Positions 42,026-51,153 of a stretch of 64,000 nucleotides of DNA are shown here, piece after piece (position 1 is the stretch's first letter; every line of letters starts with the position of its first letter). Source of the stretch: Mxb001 sp964537955 (GTDB lineage Bacteria > Actinomycetota > Actinomycetes > S36-B12); contig CAZICY010000004.1 of assembly GCA_964537955.1 (NCBI GenBank), forward strand, positions 20,293-84,292, read 5' to 3'. The position numbers and the translations under genes are program-made. The notes under the pieces were generated by a model, which made no database searches, was not told where the DNA came from, and saw nothing but the letters and a program-made list of their open reading frames with translations.

Positions 42026-42922
42026 GTGAACCCGATCGACTCCGCCGCCGAGCTCATCGCCGGCGGATTCCGGCGCCTGGTCTCGGGTGACCCCGAGGGT
42101 CAGCCGGAGTGGGTGCGCGAGCTCGAGCACGGCTCGGACACGGGCTACTTCGGCCCCGGGTCCGCGGCGTGGGCCGTCCACGGTTCCCTGCCGACTCTTG
42201 TGGGCGGCATCCGGGCACTCCTCGTGCAGGCGCTGCACCCCGCGGCCCTCGCGGGCGTGCAGCAGCACTCGCGCTACGAGGAGGACGCCCTCGGTCGCCT
42301 CGCCGGCACGACCCAGTGGCTCACCGTCGTGACCTTCGGCGACACGACGCAGGCCGACCGCGAGTGCGCGCGTGTGCGTGGACTCCATCGCCGGGTGCGA
42401 GGGTTCTACGAGTCCCAGGGCATCGAGAAGCCCTATGCCGCGAGCGATCCTGAGCTGCTGCGCTGGGTCCACGTGGCCTTCACCGACTCCTTCCTCGCTA
42501 CCCATCGCGTCTGGGGAGGCCCCATTCCTGGCGGCGAAGACGCCTACGTGCGCGAGTGGGCGAAGGCAGGTGACCTCGTCGGCGTCGTCGATCCGCCGCG
42601 CTCCGTCGCGGAGCTCGACGCCCAGATGGCGGGGTTCGCGCCCGTGCTCACGCGATCGGAGGCGAGCGAGCGCACCGTGCGATTCATCCGGCAGGCTCCA
42701 CTCCCGCTGCCCGCGCGGCCGCCCTATGGCGTGCTCTTCGCGGGTGCCGTCGCGACCCTTCCCGCGCAGCAGCGCCGCCTGCTCGGTCTGCCGCCCGTGC
42801 CGCTGGCGGTCGCGCGACCAGCCGTCGGGGCGCTGCTCGGTGCGATGGGGGCGATCCTCGGCCGGCAGTCACCGTCGCAGCGCAACGCGCGCCGTCGCGC
42901 CGCGCGCCTGGATGTCGCCTGA
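42026..42922 (+). CDS. oxygenase MpaB family protein (DUF2236)
   Basis: 298 residues. Conserved elements: GYFGPGSAAWAVHGSLPTLV, LLVQALHPAALAGVQQHS, then YASDPELLRWVHVAFTDSFL and a C-terminal hydrophobic segment. The family has a haem-binding fold (latex-clearing-protein-like) and in fungi MpaB cleaves a prenyl side chain. Substrate in actinobacteria is unknown. It is the end of the rightward run begun by the YbdK-type gene. Confidence 0.87.
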   Translation: MNPIDSAAELIAGGFRRLVSGDPEGQPEWVRELEHGSDTGYFGPGSAAWAVHGSLPTLVGGIRALLVQALHPAALAGVQQHSRYEEDALGRLAGTTQWLTVVTFGDTTQADRECARVRGLHRRVRGFYESQGIEKPYAASDPELLRWVHVAFTDSFLATHRVWGGPIPGGEDAYVREWAKAGDLVGVVDPPRSVAELDAQMAGFAPVLTRSEASERTVRFIRQAPLPLPARPPYGVLFAGAVATLPAQQRRLLGLPPVPLAVARPAVGALLGAMGAILGRQSPSQRNARRRAARLDVA

Positions 42923-42935
42923 CGCCGCAGCGGGC

Positions 42936-43352
42936 TCAAGGAGCGTCGGGTACGTCGCGAGCGTTCTTCTGGGCCTGGTTGATCACGGTGGCACCGCTCA
43001 CGAGTGCCTTGCGCCATGGCGGCACCCCATCGATCTCGATCTCGAGGGAGAAGGACAGGAATGTCCGGATGAGGACGATGAGTCCCAGGACGACGACGTT
43101 GTCGAGGGTGGGGGCGACGGCGACGGTGCGGATGAGGTCGCCTGCGACGAGGATCTCGAGGCTGAGCAGCAGCACGCCGCCGAAGGTCTGGCGCATGAGC
43201 TTGTACGCCGCGGAGCCGCTGCGACTGCGGATCCACAAGCGCAGGGAGACGAAGCCGGCAAAGAACAGGCCGATCATGAGGACTGCCGCCGCGATGACCT
43301 CGAACGTCTGGGCCACGACCAGCATCGCCTGGGTGTAGGTCTCCTCGTTCAC
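42936..43352 (-). CDS. DUF1622 family membrane protein
   Basis: 138 residues with three hydrophobic segments (about 13-33, 55-72, 85-101). The end region LDNVVVLGLIVLIRTFLSFSLEIEIDG is characteristic of DUF1622. Function unknown; members are small inner-membrane proteins. Located after the WS/DGAT gene in the same direction and 13 bases downstream of it; convergent with the MpaB-like gene. Confidence 0.82.
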   Translation of the reverse strand: MNEETYTQAMLVVAQTFEVIAAAVLMIGLFFAGFVSLRLWIRSRSGSAAYKLMRQTFGGVLLLSLEILVAGDLIRTVAVAPTLDNVVVLGLIVLIRTFLSFSLEIEIDGVPPWRKALVSGATVINQAQKNARDVPDAP

Positions 43353-43365
43353 GATGCCGCCCCGG

Positions 43366-44835
43366 TCACGACGACATTCCTATCAGCGCCCTGATCTCGT
43401 CGAGGGTGCCTTCGACCAGTTCATGGGGATCGGGCACGAGCGAGGCGTCCGTGGCGAAGCCCACCGTCACCGTGCCGGCGTAGGAGAAGACCGTGCAGGT
43501 CATCGGCTGGTCACCTGAGGACGGAGCGAAGCCGATCACCTGGCGCACGCCCACACCGGCGAAGGTGAGTGGGGCGCGTGGGCCGGGGACGTTGGTGAGC
43601 ACGCCCACGGCCTTGTTGGCGAAGAAGTCCGTGAGCGCGGTGCTCACCGGGCGCGGCGCGGCGGAGATCCCCCGCTGCACGCCGAAGGTGATGATCGGCT
43701 CCTCTGAGCGCTTGATCCGGTCCATGCGCGCGCGGGTGCGCTGGAGCCGCTCGACGGGGTCACCGGGATCGAGGGGCAGCACGGCCATGACGAGCGCAAA
43801 GAAGTTGCCCAGGTCCTCCGGGAGGTTCTCGGCGATGGGCACGAGGTTGACCGGCACCATCCACTCGATCTCGGCGACGTCCTCCACCCCGCGTGCGTGG
43901 AGATAGCGACGCAGGCCGCCGGCGACGGCCGTGAGCAGGACGTCGTTGACGCTCGCGCCATGGTGGCGTCCGACCTCCTTGACCGCGTCGAGTGGGATCC
44001 CGGGGGACCATGCAACGGCCTTGTGCAGGCCGGGCGTTCCGCTCCACACCGTGCGCACGGTGGTGCCGCGCAGCGCGAGCTTGGCGACCGACGCCGTGGT
44101 GTTGGCGAACCTGTTGTCCAGGCCCATGGCCTCGAAGGCATCGACGAGCCGGCCGGGGCTGCGCAGGACCTCCGCCCAGATCTCCGCGCCGGTGCCCAGG
44201 GCGCGACGGGTGTCCCGGGTGAGGGTGTTCGCGCCGCGCGCGACAGCGCGCGCGGCGTCGGCGATGGCCTCTCCGGTCGCCGTCACGATGCTCGCCGCCA
44301 TGCCCGCGGGTCCGCCGGTCGGCCTGCTCCGCGCCACCATGGCCACCACGCGCGGGTCGGTCGTGTCGCACAGGCTGAGCATCACCTGGGTGAGTCGCAC
44401 GCCGTCGGCGATCGCATGGTGGAAGCGGCAGACGAGCGCTGATCCGACGCCACCGCCATCGAGCGACACCCGCTCGACGAGGGCGATGTCCCACAGCGGC
44501 CGGTCGCGGTCCAGCGGTCGCGCCCTCTGCTCCGACACGTACTGCTCCAACTCGGCCATGCCGGCGGGCTCGGGCAGCTGCACGCGCCTGATGTGGCGCT
44601 CAAGGTGGAAGTGCGCATCGGCCTGCCACACCCATCCGCCCTCGCTCAGGAGCGCGCGGGAGCGGAAGACGGGGAAGCGCTCGATCACGCGCTCGGTGAT
44701 CGCCTGGATGAGCGCATCCCACTCCGGCTCGGCGTCGAAGAGCATCACGCCGTCGATGACCATGAGGTTGTTGGGCCGATCCATGGTGAGCCACAGCGCG
44801 TCCTGTGCGCTCATGGGTCGCTGGTCGTCCGGCAC
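43366..44835 (-). CDS. wax ester synthase/diacylglycerol acyltransferase (WS/DGAT)
   Basis: 489 residues from GTG 44835 (an ATG at 44814 is possible). The condensing-enzyme-type active site RFHHAIADGVRL is intact, as are the family blocks VMLFDAEPEWDALIQA, VNDVLLTAVAGGLRRYL and VPGPRAPLTFAGVGVRQV near the C-terminus. The enzyme esterifies acyl-CoA with long-chain alcohol or diacylglycerol to form neutral storage lipids. Long ORF extension upstream is antisense shadow of the next gene. Divergent from acetoacetyl-CoA synthetase. Confidence 0.93.
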   Translation of the reverse strand: MPDDQRPMSAQDALWLTMDRPNNLMVIDGVMLFDAEPEWDALIQAITERVIERFPVFRSRALLSEGGWVWQADAHFHLERHIRRVQLPEPAGMAELEQYVSEQRARPLDRDRPLWDIALVERVSLDGGGVGSALVCRFHHAIADGVRLTQVMLSLCDTTDPRVVAMVARSRPTGGPAGMAASIVTATGEAIADAARAVARGANTLTRDTRRALGTGAEIWAEVLRSPGRLVDAFEAMGLDNRFANTTASVAKLALRGTTVRTVWSGTPGLHKAVAWSPGIPLDAVKEVGRHHGASVNDVLLTAVAGGLRRYLHARGVEDVAEIEWMVPVNLVPIAENLPEDLGNFFALVMAVLPLDPGDPVERLQRTRARMDRIKRSEEPIITFGVQRGISAAPRPVSTALTDFFANKAVGVLTNVPGPRAPLTFAGVGVRQVIGFAPSSGDQPMTCTVFSYAGTVTVGFATDASLVPDPHELVEGTLDEIRALIGMSS

Positions 44836-44940
44836 GGCTCGCCTCTCTGACCGGGGTGTCCCGGCCCCGGGCCGGCGGAGCCGCCCCTGTCGGGTCACCA
44901 CGGTACGCCGACTCCGCGGTCCCGGTGACAGGATGCCCGC

Positions 44941-46965
44941 ATGAGCGAGCCGGTGTTCGTGCCCTCGGGGTCGCCCACCCGCATGGCCGCCTTCGCCGCT
45001 GCGGCGAGCGGCAGGGCCGGCCGGGACCTGACGGCGTACGACGACCTGCACGCCTGGTCCGTCGCTGAACCCGACGCCTTCTGGTCGCTGGTGTGGGATC
45101 ACTTCGGCGTCGTCGGCGAGCGAGGCGAAGTGGCGGCGGAGCCCGCGGCACTCCCGGACGCGAGGTTCTTCCCCGGCGCGAGCCTCAACATCGTCGACAC
45201 CTACCTGCGACCGGTGCCCGAGCGGGACGCTGAAGGGCTGCCGATCGTGGTGCAGACCGCTGAGGTGGGCGAGTCGATCCGCGTCGTCGCATCGCTCACG
45301 CGGGAGGAGTTGCTCGAGCGCGTGTCCGCGACCGCGGCCGCCCTCCGAGCCCGCGGCGTCACGCCGGGGGACCAGGTCGCGCTTGTGCTTCCGGTCGGCA
45401 TCGAGGCCCTCGTCGTTACCCTCGCGGGCCTCGCGGTGGGCGCGGTGGTGTCGAGTGCGGCGCCGGAGTTCGGCGTGCCCGCGATCGTGGACCGCTTCGG
45501 CCAGCTCGACCCTGTGGTCCTCGTGGGCACCACGTCCTATCGCTGGGCGGGCAAGCGCCATGATCGCCGCGACCACCTGGTCGAGCTCGTGCGCGAGCTG
45601 CCGAGCGTGCGTGCGGTGCTCGTCGTCCCCGGGGCCGACGACCTCACCAGCCCGATCGATCCGGATGTCGTCGACGTGGCGGGGATCGCGGCCCGCTGCG
45701 TGGCCGGGAGTGACCGACTGCTCCAGGTGGACCTGCTCACCGACGCGGAGCGGCGCCATCGCGGAGCAGCCCTGAAGGCGGAGGTGCTGCCCTTCGATCA
45801 CCCGGCCTACGTGCTCTTCTCCTCCGGCACGACGGGCAAGCCCAAGTGCCTCGTGCACCGCGCAGGAGGCGTGCTCGTCAAGCACCTGGTCGAGGCGGCC
45901 CTGCACGGCGACTTCGGCCCGGGTGATCGCGTCGGCTTTTACACCACCACCGGCTGGATGATGTGGAATTGGGCGGTGTCAGTCCTCGCGACCGGCGCGA
46001 CGCTCGTGCTCCACGACGGCGCCCCGGCGTACCCCACGAGCGACGCGCTCTTCTCACTCGCTGACGTTGCCGACCTCACCCACCTCGGCCTGGGTGCGCG
46101 CCTGCTCGATGCCATGCGCTCCGACGGGCGCGCTCTGCGCGAGGGACGGGATCTCACGCGTCTGCGCATGGTGCTCGTGACCGGCTCCCCGCTCACCGAG
46201 CCCACTGCGCGCTGGCTCGTCGACGAGCTCGGCGAGGCAGTGATGCCGCAGCCCATCTCGGGCGGCACTGACCTCGTCGGCTGCTTCCTCTCGGCCTCGC
46301 CGACCCTGCCGGTGTTGCCCGGCGAGATCACCCGACCCGCCCTGGGCATGGACGTCGTGGTCTACGACGACGACGGCAGCCCTACGACCGACGGCACCCC
46401 GGGCGAGCTCGTCTGCCGCAATTCCTTCCCCACCGTGCCGCTGGGCATCTGGGGCGATGACGACGGATCCCGCCTGCACGACACCTACTTCGCGCGCTTC
46501 CCCGGCGTGTGGACGCACGGCGACCTGACCTCGCGCACGGACAACGGCGGCTTCATCATCCACGGGCGGTCCGACGCGACTCTCAACGTCGCGGGCGTGC
46601 GCATCGGCACGGGCGAGATCTACGCCGCACTCGAGCACGTGTCGGACGTCGTCGATGCCCTCGCCTTCGCTCAGTCCTGGGACGGCGACACGCGCATGGT
46701 GCTCCTGGTCGTCCTCGCGCCCGGCACCGCGCTGGACGACGACCTGCGCGACCGCATCCGCAGCACCCTGCGCGAGCGCGGCTCCCCGCGGCATGTGCCC
46801 GCCGTGATCGCCCAGGTGGCCGAGCTGCCGCGCACCCTCACGGGCAAGCTCGCGGAGATCGCCGTGGCAGACACCGTCAACGGCCGGCCGGTGCGCAATC
46901 GCGACGCCCTCGCGAATCCCGAGTCGCTCGATTCCATCGCCGCGCTGGGGGAACTGCGGGCCTGA
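44941..46965 (+). CDS. acetoacetate-CoA ligase
   Basis: 674 residues, typical for the family (about 650). The acyl-adenylate motif LFSSGTTGKPKCLVHRAGG is present with VGFYTTTGWMMWNWAVSVLA, WTHGDLTSRTDNGGFIIHGR and the acetylatable lysine in PRTLTGKLAEIAV. The order and the TTTGWMMWN block separate it from ordinary acetyl-CoA synthetase. It activates acetoacetate for ketone-body use or PHB and isoprenoid metabolism. Divergent from WS/DGAT, both in acyl-CoA metabolism. Confidence 0.93.
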   Translation: MSEPVFVPSGSPTRMAAFAAAASGRAGRDLTAYDDLHAWSVAEPDAFWSLVWDHFGVVGERGEVAAEPAALPDARFFPGASLNIVDTYLRPVPERDAEGLPIVVQTAEVGESIRVVASLTREELLERVSATAAALRARGVTPGDQVALVLPVGIEALVVTLAGLAVGAVVSSAAPEFGVPAIVDRFGQLDPVVLVGTTSYRWAGKRHDRRDHLVELVRELPSVRAVLVVPGADDLTSPIDPDVVDVAGIAARCVAGSDRLLQVDLLTDAERRHRGAALKAEVLPFDHPAYVLFSSGTTGKPKCLVHRAGGVLVKHLVEAALHGDFGPGDRVGFYTTTGWMMWNWAVSVLATGATLVLHDGAPAYPTSDALFSLADVADLTHLGLGARLLDAMRSDGRALREGRDLTRLRMVLVTGSPLTEPTARWLVDELGEAVMPQPISGGTDLVGCFLSASPTLPVLPGEITRPALGMDVVVYDDDGSPTTDGTPGELVCRNSFPTVPLGIWGDDDGSRLHDTYFARFPGVWTHGDLTSRTDNGGFIIHGRSDATLNVAGVRIGTGEIYAALEHVSDVVDALAFAQSWDGDTRMVLLVVLAPGTALDDDLRDRIRSTLRERGSPRHVPAVIAQVAELPRTLTGKLAEIAVADTVNGRPVRNRDALANPESLDSIAALGELRA

Positions 46966-47026
46966 GCGTTCCGCTGCGCGGACTGGCAGGGTCGGCGTAT
47001 CCCGGGCCGGTCGGCAGGATGTGCCC

Positions 47027-47677
47027 ATGGAAGCAGCGCAGGCACTCCTCCTCGACGTCGGCGTCGTGCTCTTCAAGTCCGCCTGGGAGATCGCCGACGA
47101 CTACGAGCGCCTGCGCGGCCTGCCCGCTGGCACGGTCGTGGGCCGTGGTCCGCTCGAGTGGACAGCCCCCGACGAGACCTGGGAGCGCTACCGACGCGGT
47201 GAGATCACCGAGCGGGAGTACTGGCTCACCTTCGCCGACACTGCGGTGGCCAACGGCGCGCCGCTCGACGGCCACCCGCATCTCATGCGCGCGATGTTCC
47301 AGCAGCCCGGAGTGGAGCCCGTGCGTCCCGAAGCCCTCGCCCTAGTCGAGGAGTGCAAGGTCGCGGGTCGCAAGCTCGGCATTCTCACCAATGAGCTCAT
47401 GGACTTCCAGGGCCGGGAGTGGGTGGAGTCACAGGGGTGGTTCCCGGACTTCCCCGTGCTCGTCGACTCGTCCGAACTCGGCATCCGCAAGCCCGACCCG
47501 CGCCCCTACCTCCTCTCCGCCGAGCTGCTCGGGCTGCCGCCCGAGGCGATCGTCTTCATCGACGACAACCCCGCCTACGTCGCGGGAGGCAGCGCCGTCG
47601 GGATGCGCAGCATCCTCCTCGACGTCCTCGACCCGGCCGCGGCCTTCGACGAGGCCAGGAGAGAACTCGGCCTATAG
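47027..47677 (+). CDS. HAD superfamily hydrolase (YihX/subfamily IA type)
   Basis: 216 residues from ATG 47027 (GTG 47021 possible). Motif I is LLLDVGVVLFKSAW, an Asp-x-Gly variant seen in YihX-like members, motif II KLGILTNELMDF, motif III Lys in GIRKPDPRPYLL, motif IV VFIDDNPAY. The cap lies between motifs I and II. Substrate probably a sugar phosphate or related; not predictable. Confidence 0.88.
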   Translation: MEAAQALLLDVGVVLFKSAWEIADDYERLRGLPAGTVVGRGPLEWTAPDETWERYRRGEITEREYWLTFADTAVANGAPLDGHPHLMRAMFQQPGVEPVRPEALALVEECKVAGRKLGILTNELMDFQGREWVESQGWFPDFPVLVDSSELGIRKPDPRPYLLSAELLGLPPEAIVFIDDNPAYVAGGSAVGMRSILLDVLDPAAAFDEARRELGL

Positions 47678-47760
47678 TCCCCGGCGCCCGTCGGTGGCAT
47701 GTGCCACGATGTCCTGGCACCGCCACGGGGGAGGTGCTCGTTCAGGATTCGGGGGAATCC

Positions 47761-48288
47761 ATGTCCATCGGGGGGACCGACGCTCGCGTGCTCGTGCTCG
47801 GGGGCGCTCCAGGCGACGACATTGCCGGGCTCATGGGAGTCCTCGGCGGCGCGGGATACCGCGTGGACGTGCGCGACCACTCCGACGCCACGGGCCGGCT
47901 CCCCATCGAGGCCATGGACTACGACATCGTCGTGCTCAGCCCGCGTGCCCTCGCCCCCCAGCCCGCTCCGGCTGCCGAGCTCGGCGATGTCGTAGTCGGC
48001 CGGCTGCGCATCGATTCGCGACGGCGGCTGGTCATGGTCGACGAAGCGCCCGTGCGCATGTCCGCGCGCGAGTTCACCCTGCTCCACCACCTGGCCGCAC
48101 ACCCGGGCGTCGTCTTCAGCCGGGAGGCGCTGCTGCGGGCGGTGTGGGGGTCGACTTGGCGCACCGAGGGCTCCGTGACGGAGTACATCCGCCGCCTGCG
48201 CATGATCCTCGCGCCCACCGGTCTCGGCGAGTGCATCGTCACCCGCAAGGGCTTCGGCTACTCCTTCGACCCTGACGCAGCGGGCTGA
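47761..48288 (+). CDS. orphan winged-helix (OmpR-type) DNA-binding protein with degenerate receiver
   Basis: 175 residues from ATG 47761. The last 95 residues are a Trans_reg_C winged helix (DVVVGRLRIDSRRRLVMVDE, MSAREFTLLHHLAAHPGVVF, EGSVTEYIRRLRMIL, VTRKGFGYSF). The first 75 residues have only a short receiver-like stretch without the phosphorylatable Asp and its acidic pocket, and half the normal length, so phosphorelay control is unlikely. No histidine kinase is near. It converges on the kynurenine monooxygenase gene. Target genes unknown. Confidence 0.8.
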   Translation: MSIGGTDARVLVLGGAPGDDIAGLMGVLGGAGYRVDVRDHSDATGRLPIEAMDYDIVVLSPRALAPQPAPAAELGDVVVGRLRIDSRRRLVMVDEAPVRMSAREFTLLHHLAAHPGVVFSREALLRAVWGSTWRTEGSVTEYIRRLRMILAPTGLGECIVTRKGFGYSFDPDAAG

Positions 48289-49602
48289 CTACCTGCGGCG
48301 CGCGGCGAAGCCGAGGTAGGCCAGCCCCGCCAGCCCCACCGCGGTGGCCACGCCCGCGACCGTGCGCTGCTTGCGCACCGTCGGCTCGATCTCGGCGTAG
48401 GGGATCGTGCTGAAGCTCACCATCTCGTAGCGGGTCTTGTAGCGATCGCCCAGCGCGCGGTGCAGCAGCAGCTCGGTGCTGTGCAGGGCGCGGTAGGACA
48501 GTGAGTTCACGGAGTCGCGCATCTCGATGAAGTTGTGCAGCGCGAGGTCGGCGATCGCGTCGCCCTGGGGCTTGCGGATCCGCGCGTAGGCATCGAGGGC
48601 GGGCTCCCAGCTGCCGGCGTGCAGCTCCAACTGCGCGACGAGCTCGATGCAGTCCTCGAACCCGGCGTTGGCTCCCTGGCCGTAGAAGGGGCAGATGGCG
48701 TGGGCGGCATCGCCGACGAGGGCTACGCGGCCGGCGTTCCACGGCGAGCACCGAACGGTGAGGAGCGCGCCCACCGGATTGAGGCGGTAGTCCTCTTCGA
48801 GGCCCGGCATGAGTTCGGAGGCGTCGGGGTAGTTGTCGTCGAAGTAGCGGCGGGCCTGCTCAGGGGTGGAGATCTCCTCGAAGGAGCCCGGTCCCGACCG
48901 CGGCCAGAAGAGCGTAGCGGTGAAGGACTTGTCGAGGTTGGGCAGGGCGATCATCATCGAGGCGCCGCGCGGCCAGATGTGCAGGGCGCCCGGGTCCAGG
49001 GCGTAGTCGCCGTCGACCGGCGGGATCGTGAGCTCCTTGTAGCTGTGGCTGAGGTAGTCCTGCGAGAAGTCGAAACCCACGCGGCCCTGCATCGCCCGCC
49101 GCACGACACTGAAGGCCCCGTCCGCGCCGATGATGGCCTGAGCCGTGATGTCGACCGATCCCTCCGGGGAGGCGAAGGACATCGTGCGGGCATCGAGGTC
49201 GAGCGCGGTGAGCCGGTGCTCGAAGTGCAGGCTGACTCCGGGCAGCTTCTCCGCGGCGTCGAGGAGCACGGCGTTGAGCTCGCCTCGGCTGATCGAGTTG
49301 ATCCCGCGCTCGCCGTCGGCGCTGTAGGGCTGGAACTCCTCCTCGCCTGTCACGGTGTGGATCATGCGGCCGCGCATGAGCAGTCCGCGCGCGAGGACGT
49401 CGTCCTCGAGCCCGACCTGCTGGAGGGCGGTGAGCCCGCGCGTGGAGATGGCGAGGTTGATGCTCCGGCCCCGCTCGGCTCCCGCCTGGCGCGGGTCGGG
49501 GCGCCGCTCGTAGACGGCCACGTCGTAGCCGCGCTGGCCCAGCATGGTGGCCAGCAGGGCGCCGGTGAGCCCGGCCCCGACGATCGCGACGCGCTCGGTC
49601 AT
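48289..49602 (-). CDS. kmo: kynurenine 3-monooxygenase
   Basis: 437 residues. FAD motifs: RVAIVGAGLTGALLATML at the N-terminus, the second GDAAHAICPFYGQGANAGFE near residue 300 (Asp of GD) and ALLDAAEKLP...IGADGAFSVVRR between. The arrangement SINLAISTRGLTALQQVG is the KMO substrate region and matches kynurenine monooxygenases rather than generic aromatic hydroxylases. The C-terminus has a membrane segment (VAGVATAVGLAGLAYLGF), as in membrane-bound KMO. It converts kynurenine to 3-hydroxykynurenine with NADPH and oxygen. Starts at the ATGA overlap with the decarboxylase gene. Confidence 0.92.
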   Translation of the reverse strand: MTERVAIVGAGLTGALLATMLGQRGYDVAVYERRPDPRQAGAERGRSINLAISTRGLTALQQVGLEDDVLARGLLMRGRMIHTVTGEEEFQPYSADGERGINSISRGELNAVLLDAAEKLPGVSLHFEHRLTALDLDARTMSFASPEGSVDITAQAIIGADGAFSVVRRAMQGRVGFDFSQDYLSHSYKELTIPPVDGDYALDPGALHIWPRGASMMIALPNLDKSFTATLFWPRSGPGSFEEISTPEQARRYFDDNYPDASELMPGLEEDYRLNPVGALLTVRCSPWNAGRVALVGDAAHAICPFYGQGANAGFEDCIELVAQLELHAGSWEPALDAYARIRKPQGDAIADLALHNFIEMRDSVNSLSYRALHSTELLLHRALGDRYKTRYEMVSFSTIPYAEIEPTVRKQRTVAGVATAVGLAGLAYLGFAARRR

Positions 49603-50630
49603 GACGATGCCTCCCGCAGTGGCGTGGTGGTGAGATCGAGGAACGACTCGGCGTTGCCGCCGAGGATGAGGGCGCGTTCATCCTCGCTGAGGAAGTCCGC
49701 TCCGCGCACGACCGCGCCCGCGGGTCGCTCGCCGAGCGGGTAGGGGTAGTCCGAGCCCATCATCACGTGGTCGGCCCCCATGGTGTCGACGAGCAGACGC
49801 AGCGCTCGGGGGTCGAAGACGACCGAGTCCACGGAGAAGCGGCCCAGGTACGCCGACGGGGGCAGTGTCGAGACGCCGACGACATCGGGGCGCTGGTGCC
49901 AGGCGTTCTCCAGGCGGCCGAGCCAGTAGGGGAAGGAGCCGCCTCCGTGCGCGAAGCAGATGCGCAGCGATGGATCGATCCGGTCGAAGGCACCCCCGAG
50001 GATCATCGCCAGGATCGACAGGTGCGTCTCGGCCGGCATTCCGACGAGCCACTGCGCCATCCAGCGGCTCGTGCGCGCGCTCGCGCCCATGTCCCAGGGG
50101 TGCACGAACACGGGCACGCCCAGTGCGGCGCAGTGCTGCAGGAACTCGACCGTGCCCGGGTCGTCGATATCGCGATCGCCCACGTGGTTGCCGATCTCCA
50201 CGCCCCGGTGGCCCGCAGCGACGGCCCGCTCGAGCTCGGTGCAGGCGGCATCGACGTCCTGCAGGGGGACCTGGCAGAAGGGCACCAGGCGCTCGGGCAG
50301 ACGCCCGCAGATATCGAGCGTCAGGTCGTTGAAGATGCGGGCGACGGCCGTCGCCTCTGCGGCCGGACGCTCGTAGGAGAAGAAGACGGGGGTGGGTGAG
50401 ACGACCTGGATATCGACGCCATCGGCGTCCATGTCGGCGGCGCGGACCTCGGGGTCCCAGCACTGGTCGGTGATGCGCCGGAACTCGGCATCGCCGAGCA
50501 TGATCATCGCGTCGCGCTCGCCCTCCAGGCGCAGGCTCGGCCACGGCCCGGGCGCACCGGTCGCCTCGGTAAGGTCCGGCCAGCCGCGCGGGACGTCGTG
50601 GGAGTGGACGTCGATGACGGGCAAGGTCAC
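49599..50630 (-). CDS. 2-amino-3-carboxymuconate-6-semialdehyde decarboxylase (ACMSD) type amidohydrolase
   Basis: 343 residues from GTG 50630, overlapping the dioxygenase stop. The metal motif VIDVHSHDVPRG (HxH) is at the start; FCQVPLQDVDAACTELERAV, NHVGDRDIDDP, VFVHPWDMGAS (His ligand), CFAHGGGSFPYWLGRLENAW (His) and MMGSDYPYPLGE (catalytic Asp) follow in order, as in ACMSD. It removes CO2 from ACMS to give 2-aminomuconate semialdehyde, diverting it from quinolinate. Part of the leftward operon. Confidence 0.92.
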   Translation of the reverse strand: MTLPVIDVHSHDVPRGWPDLTEATGAPGPWPSLRLEGERDAMIMLGDAEFRRITDQCWDPEVRAADMDADGVDIQVVSPTPVFFSYERPAAEATAVARIFNDLTLDICGRLPERLVPFCQVPLQDVDAACTELERAVAAGHRGVEIGNHVGDRDIDDPGTVEFLQHCAALGVPVFVHPWDMGASARTSRWMAQWLVGMPAETHLSILAMILGGAFDRIDPSLRICFAHGGGSFPYWLGRLENAWHQRPDVVGVSTLPPSAYLGRFSVDSVVFDPRALRLLVDTMGADHVMMGSDYPYPLGERPAGAVVRGADFLSEDERALILGGNAESFLDLTTTPLREASS

Positions 50631-51151
50631 CCCTTGCCGGGATGCAGGTGCCCGCACGAGCCGCAGGTGCGCGCCGACTCGTCGGCGTAGAAGGCCTCGA
50701 AGATCGGCGGGAGGTCGGCGGTGATGTCGCGCACCTGGAGTTCGACCTCGTGCACCCGCGCGCCGCACTCGGGGCAATACCACTGGAACTTCTCCAGGGT
50801 GCCTTCCGCGCGTGGACGCTCGAAGACCAAGCCGATCGACCCCTCCTCGGGGCGCTGGGGGGAGTGGGGCATGTTGCGCGGCAGCACCCACATCTCGCCC
50901 TCGCGGATGTCCACGCGAGCCGGGCCCTCGGGCGTCATCAGGTTGACGTGCATGTTGCCGCGCACCTGATAGAAGACCTCCTCGTAGGGGTCGACGTGGA
51001 AGTCCGTGCGTTGGTTGGGGCCGCCGACCACCATCACGATGAAGTCCTCGTGACCGGGGAACATCTCCTTGTTCGCCACGGGCGGCTTCAGGCTCGGGCC
51101 GTGCTCATCGACCCAGGCATTGAAGTTGAGGGTCTTGGTCACGTCGGACAT
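50627..51151 (-). CDS. 3-hydroxyanthranilate 3,4-dioxygenase
   Basis: 174 residues from ATG 51151, usual length for the bacterial enzyme. Cupin iron site: GGPNQRTDFHVDPYEEVFYQ (His, Glu) with MPHSPQRP (His). Two C-terminal CxxC pairs (YCPECGAR, CGSCGHLHPG) form the rubredoxin-like second iron site of bacterial HAAO. Cleaves the ring of 3-hydroxyanthranilate to ACMS. Two bases after the RidA-like gene stop. Confidence 0.95.
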   Translation of the reverse strand: MSDVTKTLNFNAWVDEHGPSLKPPVANKEMFPGHEDFIVMVVGGPNQRTDFHVDPYEEVFYQVRGNMHVNLMTPEGPARVDIREGEMWVLPRNMPHSPQRPEEGSIGLVFERPRAEGTLEKFQWYCPECGARVHEVELQVRDITADLPPIFEAFYADESARTCGSCGHLHPGKG

Positions 51152-51153
51152 GG

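Noticed and set aside
40643..42505. 620-codon minus-strand ORF across the M20 and MpaB genes
   Set aside because: Spans two well-supported genes on the other strand and shows no domain.
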